NCBI GenBank assembly: GCA_005240145.1
Contig: SBAS01000057.1
Span: forward strand, 1 to 42,891
DNA from: Nitrosomonadales bacterium
GTDB taxonomy: Bacteria > Pseudomonadota > Gammaproteobacteria > Burkholderiales > SG8-39
DNA length: 42,891 bases
Direction: 5' to 3'
Positions 17,825 through 26,331 of this stretch are shown here, one piece after another (position 1 is the stretch's first letter; the number at the start of each line of letters is the position of its first letter). The notes below the pieces were generated by a model. That model was not told the origin of the DNA, ran no database searches, and saw nothing but the letters and a program-made list of their open reading frames with translations. A program made the translations under genes and the position numbers.

Positions 17825-18556
17825 TTGGCCAGGATCGTCTCGCTCGTTCCGTCCATCACCGAGCTGGTGTGCGAACTCGGCCTCGCCGCTGAGCTCGTGG
17901 GCAGGACCGGCTTCTGCATCCATCCGCAAGAGGTGTTGCAGCGGATACCCAAGGTCGGCGGCACCAAATCGGTAAACCTGAAAAAGATCCGCGAACTCGC
18001 GCCCACCCACGTCATCCTCAACGTGGACGAAAACAGGAAGCAAACCGCCGCGGCGCTGGCCGAGTTCGTGCCGAACGTCATCGTCACGCACCCACTCGCG
18101 CCGCTGGACAACCTGGCGCTGTACCGGCAGATCGGGAGCGCCTTCGGCAAGGAGCGCGAAGCCGAGGCACTCTGTTCCAGATTTGAGTTTTCCTTTCGTG
18201 AAATCGAAAAGCGCAAATTTCCGCAAAGAAAAGTGCTTTATCTGATCTGGAAAGACCCATGGATGACGGTGTCTCGCGACACGTACGTTTCGCGCACGCT
18301 GCTGCTGTTCGGCATGCAGACGGTTCCCCAGAATGTTGACGCACGCTATCCGGAATTGAACGGTCTCGATGTGGCAGGAACGGATCTGGTCCTGCTCTCC
18401 ACGGAGCCGTACCGGTTTCGTGAATTGCATGTGAAGGAAATTCACCAACTGACCGGCAAGCCCGTGTCGCTGATCGATGGCGAAATGACTTCCTGGTACG
18501 GCAGCCGCGCCATTCGTGGATTGCGCTATCTTGCGGACTTCACCGCCTCTGTCTGA
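17825..18556 (+). CDS. BtuF-like helical-backbone metal receptor (cobalamin-binding family), no signal peptide
   Basis: The 243-residue protein starts MARIVSLVPSITELVCELGL and contains GRTGFCIHP, VPNVIVTHPLAP and VLYLIWKDPWMTVSRDTYVSRTL, then a terminal block DGEMTSWYGSRAIRGLRYL. It is related to BtuF/FhuD substrate-binding proteins and to entries called cobalamin-binding protein. The only possible start is TTG 17825, because a TAG lies four codons upstream in frame; no signal peptide can therefore be encoded, and the protein should be cytoplasmic unless exported with a partner. No ABC permease or ATPase is adjacent. An AT-rich patch lies at 18178-18245. Function is inferred from family only. 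Confidence 0.82.
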   Translation: MARIVSLVPSITELVCELGLAAELVGRTGFCIHPQEVLQRIPKVGGTKSVNLKKIRELAPTHVILNVDENRKQTAAALAEFVPNVIVTHPLAPLDNLALYRQIGSAFGKEREAEALCSRFEFSFREIEKRKFPQRKVLYLIWKDPWMTVSRDTYVSRTLLLFGMQTVPQNVDARYPELNGLDVAGTDLVLLSTEPYRFRELHVKEIHQLTGKPVSLIDGEMTSWYGSRAIRGLRYLADFTASV

Positions 18557-18568
18557 AAGGAAGCCGTC

Positions 18569-19453
18569 CTGAGCCAGGAGATCAGCATCCAGTTCACGCG
18601 CTTTTCGGCGTTCTACTCGCCCCTCATTGCCACCATGGCTGGCGGCTTTCTGAAGGAAGAAGGGCTACAGGCCCGGCACTCGGTGTCGGCGCCGGGTACT
18701 TCGGCGATCTCGGGTCTCGTCGACGGCTCGGTGCACGTCGCCCAGTCCGCGCCCTCCCAGGGGTTCGGACCCCTTGAGCAGGGCAAGACGCCGCCGGTGC
18801 TGCACTTTGCGCAGATCAACGAAATGGATGGTTTTTTCCTCGTCGGCCGCGCGCCCGAACCGCAGTTTTCCTGGCAGCGGCTGCAGGGCCGCAAGCTGCT
18901 CGTCGACCACGGCGCGCAACCGCTGGCGATGTTCAGGTACGCCTGCCACAAGCGCGGCCTCAACGTAAAGGACGCCATTCTGGTGGACGCGGGCACCACC
19001 GAGCAGATGATCGAGGCCTTCAAGAGAGGCGAAGGCGACTATGTGCACCTGCAGGGGCCGGGACCGCAACAGCTTGCGCAGGAGGGCGCGGGCCACATCG
19101 TCTCCGGGCTAGGACCCGCCGTCGGTCCCTGCGCCTTCTCCAGCCTCGCCGCCACGCGCGAGTGGCTCAGGACCGACACGGCCCGTGCGTTCATGCGCGC
19201 CTACCGCAAAGCGCGCGCCTGGCTGCTCGCGACACCCGCGGCCGAAGTGGCGAAAGCCGAGGCCTCGTTCTTTCCCGACGTGCACCCGGCGGCGCTGACC
19301 GAGACCATCGCTACCTACCAGAAGCTCGGCAACTGGACCCCTCACGTCGAAATCACGCGAGCGGCCTGGGAGGCGACAGTGGATATCTTCCTGCACGCGG
19401 GCCTGATCAAGCGCCGGCACCGCTACGAGGATGTGATCGCGCCGCCGCCGTGA
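18569..19453 (+). CDS. NMT1/THI5-like substrate-binding-fold protein, probable CTG start
   Basis: The fold is that of periplasmic-binding-protein type 2 of the NMT1/SsuA group: SIQFTRFSAFYSPLIATMAGGF, KEEGLQARHSV, a SAPGTSAISGLVDGSVHVA segment, and a C-terminal helix AWEATVDIFLHAGLI. An ATG at 18635 would cut off the first β-strand. The frame is open upstream only to TGA 18554 and contains no ATG, GTG or TTG, so CTG 18569 with AAAGGAAG six bases upstream is the likely start (294 residues). There is no signal peptide and no transporter partner nearby. It is coupled to the next gene by TGATG. Ligand unknown. Confidence 0.75.
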   Translation: MSQEISIQFTRFSAFYSPLIATMAGGFLKEEGLQARHSVSAPGTSAISGLVDGSVHVAQSAPSQGFGPLEQGKTPPVLHFAQINEMDGFFLVGRAPEPQFSWQRLQGRKLLVDHGAQPLAMFRYACHKRGLNVKDAILVDAGTTEQMIEAFKRGEGDYVHLQGPGPQQLAQEGAGHIVSGLGPAVGPCAFSSLAATREWLRTDTARAFMRAYRKARAWLLATPAAEVAKAEASFFPDVHPAALTETIATYQKLGNWTPHVEITRAAWEATVDIFLHAGLIKRRHRYEDVIAPPP

Positions 19454-21174
19454 TGGAAAAGCGGGTCAACCGCTGGCTCACTGAATTCGAGAAGGCGCTC
19501 GCCGAGGGCGACGCTGCGTCCCTCGAAGCCCTGTTCCTGCCCGACGCGCACTGGCGCGACCTGCTCGCTTTCAGCTGGCAGGTGATGACGGTTAGCGGAG
19601 CCAAGCAGGTGGTCGACGCGCTCAAGCAGCACCGCGTCGGCGCAAGCGGATTCGAGATCGACCGCAAGCGCACCCCTCCGCGCCGCGTTACGCGTGCCGG
19701 CACCGAGGCCATCGAGGCGATTTTCCGCTTCGAAAACGATCGCCTCCGCGGCCAGGGCGTACTGCGCCTCCTTCCCGAAAGCGGTCTGCGGGCCTGGACG
19801 CTGCTCACCGCGCTGGACGAGATCAAGGGTTTGGAGGAAAGCACCGGCAGCCGCCGGCCGCACGGCGAGTCGTACTCCCGGGATTTCCGCGGGCCGAACT
19901 GGCTCGATCTGAGAAAGAAATCCGTCACCTACGAGGGCAGGGATCCGCTAGTGCTCATCGTCGGCGGCGGGCACGCCGGGCTGTCGATCGCTGCGCGCCT
20001 GAAACAATTGGGCGTCGACGCGCTGATCGTCGACCGCAACGGCCGCATCGGCGACAACTGGCGCAAGCGCTATCACGCCTTGACGCTGCACAACCAGGTG
20101 CAGGTCAATCACCTGCCGTACCTCTCCTTTCCGCCGAACTGGCCGACGTACATTCCGAAGGACAAGCTGGCGGGCTGGTTCGAGGCCTACGCCGAGACGA
20201 TGGAGCTGGATTTCTGGACCGGCACAGAATTCAGCGGCGCCAGCTACGACGCAGACTCACTGCGCTGGACGGTCCGGCTGGGCACCCGCACTCTGCACCC
20301 GAAGCACATCGTCATGGCGACCGGGGTCAGCGGCACGCCGCGGCGGCCCGACCTGCCGGGCCTGAAGAATTTCAAGGGGCGCGTGCTTCATTCCCACGAC
20401 TACGACTTCCCGGACGAATGGCGCGGGCGCGATGCCATCGTCATCGGCACCGGCAACAGCGGCCACGACATCGCGCAGGACCTGCATTCCAACGGCGCCC
20501 GCGTGACCCTGGTGCAGCGCAGCCCGACTCTGATCGTCAACATCGAGCCGAGCGCGCAGCTGCCTTACTCCCTGTACAACGAAGGCACGCCGCTCGAGGA
20601 CTGCGACCTGATCACTTCCTCGGTGCCCATGCAACTGCTGCGCAGGACGCACCGCATGCTCACCGAGGAGGGGCGCAAGCTCGACAGGAAACTAATCGAC
20701 GACCTTGCCCGCGCCGGCTTCAAGATCGACACCGAGGACCAGACCGGCTGGCAGTTCAAGTACCTGCAGCGCGGCGGCGGCTACTACTTCAACGTCGGCT
20801 GCTCGGACCTGATCGTCGAGCGCAGGATCGCCCTGGCGCACTTCTCCGACATCGAAGAATTCACCGATGCGGGCGCGAGGATGCGCGGCGGCAAGGTTAT
20901 CCCGGCCGACCTCGTGGTGCTGGCGACGGGCTACACCGGGCCGGAGGAGCTGGTACGCAAGCTGTTTGGTGACGCGGTCGCGGATCGCGTCGGTCCCGTC
21001 TGGGGCATCGACGAGGGGCGCCAGGAGATGCGCAACATGTGGATGCGCACCGGCCAGCCCGGCTTGTGGTTCATCGCGGGCAGCTTCGCGCAGTGCCGGA
21101 TCTACTCCAAGTATCTTGCGCTGCAGATCAAGGCCACCGAGGCCGGGCTGATCCGGGAATCCGGCAAGCAATAG
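19453..21174 (+). CDS. Flavin-dependent monooxygenase with N-terminal NTF2/SnoaL-like domain
   Basis: The 573-residue protein has two parts. Residues 1-140 look like an NTF2/SnoaL-type α+β cone (VNRWLTEFEKALAEGDAASLEALFLPDAHWRDLLAF). The rest is an FMO-type flavoprotein: FAD loop VLIVGGGHAGLSIAA near 167, the FMO/BVMO-like segment FKGRVLHSHDYDFP near 307, NADP loop IVIGTGNSGHDIA near 329, and VVLATGYTGPEELV. It should oxygenate a small molecule with NADPH and O2; the substrate is unknown. ATG 19453 overlaps the stop of the substrate-binding-like gene, suggesting that protein may deliver or sense the substrate. It converges on phaC 16 bases away. Confidence 0.87.
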   Translation: MEKRVNRWLTEFEKALAEGDAASLEALFLPDAHWRDLLAFSWQVMTVSGAKQVVDALKQHRVGASGFEIDRKRTPPRRVTRAGTEAIEAIFRFENDRLRGQGVLRLLPESGLRAWTLLTALDEIKGLEESTGSRRPHGESYSRDFRGPNWLDLRKKSVTYEGRDPLVLIVGGGHAGLSIAARLKQLGVDALIVDRNGRIGDNWRKRYHALTLHNQVQVNHLPYLSFPPNWPTYIPKDKLAGWFEAYAETMELDFWTGTEFSGASYDADSLRWTVRLGTRTLHPKHIVMATGVSGTPRRPDLPGLKNFKGRVLHSHDYDFPDEWRGRDAIVIGTGNSGHDIAQDLHSNGARVTLVQRSPTLIVNIEPSAQLPYSLYNEGTPLEDCDLITSSVPMQLLRRTHRMLTEEGRKLDRKLIDDLARAGFKIDTEDQTGWQFKYLQRGGGYYFNVGCSDLIVERRIALAHFSDIEEFTDAGARMRGGKVIPADLVVLATGYTGPEELVRKLFGDAVADRVGPVWGIDEGRQEMRNMWMRTGQPGLWFIAGSFAQCRIYSKYLALQIKATEAGLIRESGKQ

Positions 21175-21190
21175 CAGCGTCAGGAGGATG

Positions 21191-22981
21191 TTATTGCGCC
21201 TTGCCCAGGCGCAGCTTGACGTAGCTTCCGGGGCCGTCCTCCAGAGCATTGGTTGGGGTTCTGGCGGGAATTTTCTCACTCGCGTTTCGCGCCTCGATCC
21301 AGGCTTGCCAGTCCTCCCACCATGAGCCCGGATGCCGGGTCGCGGTCTGGAACCATTCGTCCGCCGTATCCGGGTGGGCCTCGTTGGTCCAGTAGTGGTA
21401 CTTCTTCGCCGCCGGCGGATTGACGATCCCGGCGATGTGGCCGGAACCGCCGAGCACGAAGCGCACTTCGCCACCGAGGTGCCTGGATCCCTTGTAGGTG
21501 GTCTTCCAGGGCGCGATGTGATCCTCCGCGGTGGAGATGAAATACGACGGCACCTTCACCATCGACAGGTCGATCGGCTCGCCATCCAGCGTAATACCGC
21601 CCGGCACCCCGAGCAGATTCTTCAGGTACATGTTCCTCAAGTAGAAGCTGTGCATGCGCGCCGGCATGCGGGTTGAATCCGAGTTCCAGTACAGCAGGTC
21701 GAACGGGAACGGGTCCTTGCCCATGAGGTAGTTGTTGATCACGAACGACCACACCAGGTCGTTGGCGCGCAGCAGGTTGAACGTCGATGCCATTTCGGAG
21801 CCTTCGAGGTAGCCCCGCTCGTTCATCTTCTTCTCGAGACTCGAGACCTGCGCTTCGTCGATGAAGACGCCCAGCTCGCCCGGCGCGGAAAAATCCAGCA
21901 GGCTGACGAAGTAGGTGGCGCTGCGGACCCGATCCAGCTGCTTTTTCTCGGCCAGGTAACCCAACGTGGCCCCCAACAGCGTGCCACCGAGGCAATAACC
22001 GATGAAATTCACCTGCCGCTCACCGGTAGCCTTCTCAACCGCCTCGAGCGCGGCGAGCGGCCCCTGCTTCATGTAGTCCTCGAAGCCCATCTGCGCGAGG
22101 CGCACATCCGGATTGACCCAGGAGATCACGAACATCGTATGCCCCTGGTCCAGCGCCCACTTGATGAAGGAGTTCGACGGGCGCAGGTCGAGGATGTAGT
22201 ACTTGTTGATCCAGGGCGGAATGATCACCAACGGCGTCTTGTAGACCTCCTTCGTCGCCGGCTCGAACTGGATCAATTGCATCAGCTCGGTCTGGAAGAC
22301 GACCTTGCCCGGCGTAGTAGCGACGTTCTTGCCGATCTGGAATGCGCTCTCGTCGGTCATGCTGATTTTCAGCTTGCCGCCGCCCTTTTCCATGTCGGCG
22401 AGCAGGTTGTTGAGGCCTTTGAGCAGGTTCTGGCCGCCGCTGGCCAGCGTCTCGCGCAGCACTTGCGGATTGGTGAGCGCGAAATTGGAGGGCGAGAGCG
22501 CGTCGACGTACTGGCGCGTGAAGAATGCCACCTTCTTCTCCGACTCGGGCGACATTCCCTCCACGTTCGCGACCGCATGCTGGATGTTGCGCGACGCGAT
22601 CAGATAGGACTGCTTCATGTAATCGAAGAGGAAATTCGAGCTCCAGTCATCGTCCTTGAAGCGCCCGTCGCCCTTCGCCGGCGCCGCGACCGGAGCGGCC
22701 GCCACGCCAATCATCTTCATCCAGCTCGACTGCCAGAGCCGTATGTAGTCGAGCATGATATTGGTGGAAAACGCGGTGAGCGCCGCGAGATCGGCGAACA
22801 TGCGCGAATACAGGTCCATGTAGGCCTTGGCGACGCCCAGTTCGTCGCCGCCCGCGGCTGCAATGCTCGCGGAGGGGTCCTGCGCCGCGAAATCGCCGAG
22901 CAGCTTCGCCGAGCGCTCGGCAACCTCCTGCAGGACGCGCGCCGTTTCCTCGGGATTCAGGGGATGCATCTTGTCGTCCAT
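21191..22981 (-). CDS. phaC: Class I polyhydroxyalkanoate synthase PhaC
   Basis: The 596-residue enzyme polymerises hydroxyacyl-CoA into polyhydroxyalkanoate on granules. It has the class I N-terminal region, then an α/β-hydrolase domain with the lipase-like box GYCLGG (catalytic cysteine near 330), the aspartate in STAEDHIAPW near 487 and the histidine in GGSGHIAG near 515. ATG 22981 follows the strong ribosome site GAGGAG; a GTG one codon earlier is possible. No phaA or phaB lies adjacent, so precursors must come from elsewhere, possibly from acetyl-CoA made by the neighbouring liu pathway. The MBL hydrolase gene lies 9 bases upstream. Confidence 0.96.
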   Translation of the reverse strand: MDDKMHPLNPEETARVLQEVAERSAKLLGDFAAQDPSASIAAAGGDELGVAKAYMDLYSRMFADLAALTAFSTNIMLDYIRLWQSSWMKMIGVAAAPVAAPAKGDGRFKDDDWSSNFLFDYMKQSYLIASRNIQHAVANVEGMSPESEKKVAFFTRQYVDALSPSNFALTNPQVLRETLASGGQNLLKGLNNLLADMEKGGGKLKISMTDESAFQIGKNVATTPGKVVFQTELMQLIQFEPATKEVYKTPLVIIPPWINKYYILDLRPSNSFIKWALDQGHTMFVISWVNPDVRLAQMGFEDYMKQGPLAALEAVEKATGERQVNFIGYCLGGTLLGATLGYLAEKKQLDRVRSATYFVSLLDFSAPGELGVFIDEAQVSSLEKKMNERGYLEGSEMASTFNLLRANDLVWSFVINNYLMGKDPFPFDLLYWNSDSTRMPARMHSFYLRNMYLKNLLGVPGGITLDGEPIDLSMVKVPSYFISTAEDHIAPWKTTYKGSRHLGGEVRFVLGGSGHIAGIVNPPAAKKYHYWTNEAHPDTADEWFQTATRHPGSWWEDWQAWIEARNASEKIPARTPTNALEDGPGSYVKLRLGKAQ

Positions 22982-22990
22982 CACTCCTCC

Positions 22991-24016
22991 TCAGGCCGGC
23001 GCGAAGCGCGCCACGCCGTCGCCGCCAACGCTGCGCGCGAGGCGCCCATCGTATTGCAGATAGTGCAGGTGGGCGATTGCCTCGCCCATGGCAAAAAAGA
23101 TCTGGCTGGTATCGAGCTTGCGCCGGAACAGGATTTCGAGCACCTCGGCCGCGCTGCGCGGCGCAGCGGCACAGGCCGCCTGCAATTCGGCCAGGCGCTC
23201 CGCGTGGTGGGCCTCGAGCTGCGCGACGCGCGCATGCGCACCGCGAAATGGCAACCCATGGGAAGGCAGGACGAGGACATCCTGCGGCAGTTCGAGGTAG
23301 CGCCGGATCGAATCGAGGAACAGGCGCAACGGATTGGACCATGGATCGATCGGCCGCACCGCGACGTTGGTCGAGATGCGCGGCAGCAGCATGTCGCCCG
23401 AGATCAGCACATTCAGCGCCGCGCAGTACAGCGACGCATGCTCGGGCGCGTGACCATGGCCGACGATCACCTTCCAGCTGCGCCCCCCGACCGTGATGCG
23501 TTCGCCTTCGTGCAGCCGCCGGTGCGAGAGCGGAAAGTCGGGCACCAGCGATCGGTACAAGCCGCCGCGCAACAGCAGCTCCGCGCCACGGGCGTCATCG
23601 AGGCCGTTGGCGCGAAAGAGCTCCAGCTGCGCCTCGGTGGTATAGCCGGCGGAACTGTTGCGTGCCGCATGCACCGTGAGAAACTCGCCCCGCGTCATCC
23701 AAAGCGCAGCGCCGAAACGCTGGCACAGCCAGGCGGCGTTACCGGCGTGATCCGGATGGTAGTGCGTGACAAGAACGCGCGGCACCGGTTTCGAACCGAT
23801 CCTCTCGGCGACGATCTTCTCCCACAGCGCGCGTGTCGGCTCGTTGCCAAGGCCCGTGTCGACCAGGAGCCAGTCATCCCCGTCTTCGAGCATCCAGAGA
23901 TTGATATGGTCGAGCTGGAACGGCAGCGCCATGCGCAGCCAGTGCACGCCGGGCGCGAGCTCGCGCGTCGTGCCGGGCGCCGGCGGTTCTGCAAACGGAT
24001 ATTCGGGCGCTGCCAT
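22991..24016 (-). CDS. MBL-fold metallohydrolase, glyoxalase II-like
   Basis: The 341-residue protein carries the metal-binding motif THYHPDHAG near residue 85, then GHGHAPEHASLY and the later SGDMLLPRIS and LPSHGLPF segments with the remaining ligands. The C-terminal helices (EVLEILFRRKLDTSQIFFAMGEAIAHLHYL) match the LACTB2-like group. It probably hydrolyses a thioester or similar small molecule; the substrate is not evident. It shares a transcript with phaC and is divergent from liuR, with only about 30 bases between starts. Confidence 0.87.
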   Translation of the reverse strand: MAAPEYPFAEPPAPGTTRELAPGVHWLRMALPFQLDHINLWMLEDGDDWLLVDTGLGNEPTRALWEKIVAERIGSKPVPRVLVTHYHPDHAGNAAWLCQRFGAALWMTRGEFLTVHAARNSSAGYTTEAQLELFRANGLDDARGAELLLRGGLYRSLVPDFPLSHRRLHEGERITVGGRSWKVIVGHGHAPEHASLYCAALNVLISGDMLLPRISTNVAVRPIDPWSNPLRLFLDSIRRYLELPQDVLVLPSHGLPFRGAHARVAQLEAHHAERLAELQAACAAAPRSAAEVLEILFRRKLDTSQIFFAMGEAIAHLHYLQYDGRLARSVGGDGVARFAPA

Positions 24017-24045
24017 GTTTCGGAATAGAATTCGTGCACCCTATC

Positions 24046-24435
24046 ATGGCCCTGGAGAAGGAACGCGCCGAGTTTTCCATCGGCGAACTCGCCACCGAGT
24101 TCGACGTCACGCCGCGCGCGATCCGCTTTTACGAAGATCACGGGCTGCTGGCGCCGAAGCGCGCCGGCCAGCGCCGCATCTATTCTCCGCGCGACCGCAC
24201 GCGACTCAAGCTCACGCTGCGCGGCAAGCGCCTCGGCCTCACGCTGTCAGAAGTCCGCGAACTGATCGACATGTACGAGCCGGGGCGCGACGAGCGCCCG
24301 CAGTTGAAGCGTTTCCTCGCGGTGCTGGAGACGCACAAGTCGACCCTGCTGCAGCAGCGCGCCGACATCGAGGCGCAGCTCACCGAGCTGCAGGCGTTCG
24401 AGAAGCGCGTGCGCAAGCAGCTCAAGCGGCGTTGA
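24046..24435 (+). CDS. liuR: MerR-family regulator LiuR
   Basis: The 129-residue protein has a MerR-type winged-helix domain (FSIGELATEFDVTPRAIRFYEDHGLLAPKR, residues about 10-39, then RIYSPRDRTRLKLTLRGKRLGLTLSEVRELIDMY) and a C-terminal coiled coil for dimerisation (ETHKSTLLQQRADIEAQLTELQAFEKRVRKQL). The text and its place before isovaleryl-CoA dehydrogenase identify LiuR, regulator of branched-chain amino-acid degradation. No effector-binding cysteines typical of metal sensors are present. ATG 24046 is used; GTG 24034 would add four residues. A palindromic operator overlaps its own stop codon. Confidence 0.9.
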   Translation: MALEKERAEFSIGELATEFDVTPRAIRFYEDHGLLAPKRAGQRRIYSPRDRTRLKLTLRGKRLGLTLSEVRELIDMYEPGRDERPQLKRFLAVLETHKSTLLQQRADIEAQLTELQAFEKRVRKQLKRR

Positions 24436-24453
24436 CGTTTACGTAAACGTCAA
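24432..24453. promoter_or_regulatory. LiuR operator within the liuA promoter
   Basis: A perfect 22-base palindrome is built from TTGACGTTTAC and its reverse complement GTAAACGTCAA. It matches the known LiuR motif built on TTTACGTAAA. It overlaps the liuR stop codon and lies 23 bases before the liuA ATG. TTGACG at 24432 could be a -35 and TAGCCT at 24455-24460 a -10 with a 17-base spacer, so the operator sits in the spacer as usual for MerR proteins. Confidence 0.88.
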
Positions 24454-24476
24454 GTAGCCTAGCGGACTCCGCGGCC

Positions 24477-25622
24477 ATGGAATACCCCTTCCTCCGTTTC
24501 GAGCACGGCGAAACCATCGACATGCTGCGTGCCTCGGTGCGCGAGTTCGCGGCCAGGAAAGTCGCGCCGCGCGCAGCCGAAGTCGATGCCAGCAATCAGT
24601 TTCCGGCTGACCTGTGGAAGAAACTCGGCGCGCTCGGCCTGCTCGGCATCACGGTCGAGGAAGAATACGGCGGCACCGGCATGGGCTACCTCGCCCACAT
24701 CATCGCAGTGGAAGAACTCAGCCGCGCCTCGGCCGCGGTCGGCCTGTCCTACGGGGCGCACTCCAACCTCTGCGTCAACCAGTTGCGCAGAAACGGCAGC
24801 GATGCGCAGCGCAGAAAGTACCTGCCCAAGCTGATCTCCGGCGAGCACGTCGGCGCGCTCGCCATGTCGGAACCGGGCGCCGGCTCGGACGTCGTCGGCA
24901 TGCGATTGAAAGCCGAAAGACGCGGCAACCGCTACGTCCTGAACGGCAACAAGATGTGGATCACAAACGGTCCCGATGCCGATGTGCTTGTCATCTACGG
25001 GAAGGGTGAAGGCATTACCGCCTTTATCGTCGAGAAGGGCATGAAAGGCTTCAGCACGGCGCAAAAGCTGGACAAACTGGGCATGCGCGGCTCCAACACC
25101 TGCGAACTCGTGTTCCGGGATTGCGAAGTGCCGGCCGAGAACATCCTTGGTGAAGAAGGCAAAGGCGTGAAGGTGCTGATGTCCGGACTGGACTACGAGC
25201 GCGCGGTGCTGGCCGGCGGGCCGCTCGGCATCATGGGAGCGTGCCTCGACGCAGTGCTGCCTTACGTGCATGAAAGGAAGCAGTTCGGCCAGCCGATCGG
25301 CGAATTCCAGCTGATGCAGGGCAAGCTCGCCGACATGTACGCCACCTACTCCGCCTGCCGGGCCTACGTCTACGCGGTGGGCCAGGCGCTGGATCGCGGC
25401 GAAACCACGCGCAAGGACGCAGCGGGCGCGATCCTCTACGCCGCCGAGAAGGCGACCTGGATGGCGGGAGAGGCGATCCAGTCGCTCGGAGGCATGGGCT
25501 ACATCAACGAATCGCCCACCGGCCGCCTGTGGCGCGACGCGAAGCTGTATGAAATCGGCGCCGGCACCTCCGAAATCCGCCGCTGGCTGATCGGCCGCGA
25601 ACTGTTCGAGGAAACGCGGTGA
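24477..25622 (+). CDS. liuA: Isovaleryl-CoA dehydrogenase LiuA
   Basis: The 381-residue FAD enzyme oxidises isovaleryl-CoA to 3-methylcrotonyl-CoA. It carries the acyl-CoA dehydrogenase signatures [14 protein letters not shown] and [33 protein letters not shown]. The catalytic glutamate is in the isovaleryl-CoA type position, [18 protein letters not shown] near residue 241, not in the C-terminal loop, where glycine replaces it (IGAGTSE). It is the first gene after the LiuR operator and overlaps the carbonic anhydrase gene by four bases (GTGA). Confidence 0.96.
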   Translation: MEYPFLRFEHGETIDMLRASVREFAARKVAPRAAEVDASNQFPADLWKKLGALGLLGITVEEEYGGTGMGYLAHIIAVEELSRASAAVGLSYGAHSNLCVNQLRRNGSDAQRRKYLPKLISGEHVGALAMSEPGAGSDVVGMRLKAERRGNRYVLNGNKMWITNGPDADVLVIYGKGEGITAFIVEKGMKGFSTAQKLDKLGMRGSNTCELVFRDCEVPAENILGEEGKGVKVLMSGLDYERAVLAGGPLGIMGACLDAVLPYVHERKQFGQPIGEFQLMQGKLADMYATYSACRAYVYAVGQALDRGETTRKDAAGAILYAAEKATWMAGEAIQSLGGMGYINESPTGRLWRDAKLYEIGAGTSEIRRWLIGRELFEETR

Positions 25623-26218
25623 CCGACATCGCCGAACTTTTCAGGCACAACCGCGACTGGGCGGCGGACATGCGGGCCACCGATCCGGATTTCTTCAACA
25701 ACCTGGCGCACCAGCAATCGCCCGAGTTCCTCTGGATCGGCTGCTCCGACAGCCGCGTGCCGGCGAACCAGATCACCGGGCTGGCGCCCGGCGAGGTATT
25801 CGTGCATCGCAATGTCGCCAACCTTGTGGTGCACACCGATCTCAACTGCCTGTCGGTGCTGCAGTTCGGCATCGACCTGCTGCGCGTGCGGCACGTCATC
25901 GTCTGCGGGCACTACGGTTGTACGGGCGTACGCGCCGCGCTGCACGGCCAGAAAGTGGGCCTCGCGGACAACTGGCTGCGTCACGTGCAGGACGTGCGAG
26001 AGCAGCACGCGGTGGAACTCGACGCGATCGCCGATCACGTAGCACGCGAGCGGCGCCTGTGCGAATTGAACGTGCTGGCGCAGGTGCGACACGTGTGCGA
26101 GGCGACTGTGGTCCAGGACGCCTGGGCGCACGGCCGGCCGCTTGCGGTGCACGGCTGGATCTACGGCGTGGAGGACGGCCTGCTGCGCGACCTGAAATGC
26201 ACGCGGGAGGGCGCGTGA
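25619..26218 (+). CDS. β-class carbonic anhydrase
   Basis: This 199-residue zinc enzyme interconverts CO2 and bicarbonate. The ligands fall exactly where they do in E. coli Can: Cys42 and Asp44 in [11 protein letters not shown], and His98 and Cys101 in CGHYGCTGV. The start is GTG 25619 overlapping the liuA stop. Encoded inside the liu operon, it probably supplies bicarbonate to the biotin-dependent methylcrotonyl-CoA carboxylase (liuB/liuD); that link is inference. It overlaps the next small ORF by four bases. Confidence 0.95.
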   Translation: MTDIAELFRHNRDWAADMRATDPDFFNNLAHQQSPEFLWIGCSDSRVPANQITGLAPGEVFVHRNVANLVVHTDLNCLSVLQFGIDLLRVRHVIVCGHYGCTGVRAALHGQKVGLADNWLRHVQDVREQHAVELDAIADHVARERRLCELNVLAQVRHVCEATVVQDAWAHGRPLAVHGWIYGVEDGLLRDLKCTREGA

Positions 26219-26331
26219 AGCTGTCGACGCCGCTCTCGCGAGCACTGCCAGCCGCCGAACTGGTTGCAAAGCTGAATGCAGAAGCCATCGAATCGATCCA
26301 GCAGCTGAAAGGACTGATCCATGCATCCTGA
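26215..26331 (+). CDS. Unrecognised 38-residue ORF between carbonic anhydrase and thiolase
   Basis: The frame runs from GTG 26215 (overlapping the carbonic anhydrase stop as GTGA) to TGA 26331, 11 bases into the thiolase gene. The product is basic at the N-terminus and then a probable amphipathic helix (AAELVAKLNAEAIESIQQLKGLI). Double coupling to both neighbours argues that it is translated; without it a 100-base gap would break an otherwise gapless operon. No family is recognised. It might be a small partner protein or just a coupling leader for the thiolase. Confidence 0.55.
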   Translation: MKLSTPLSRALPAAELVAKLNAEAIESIQQLKGLIHAS

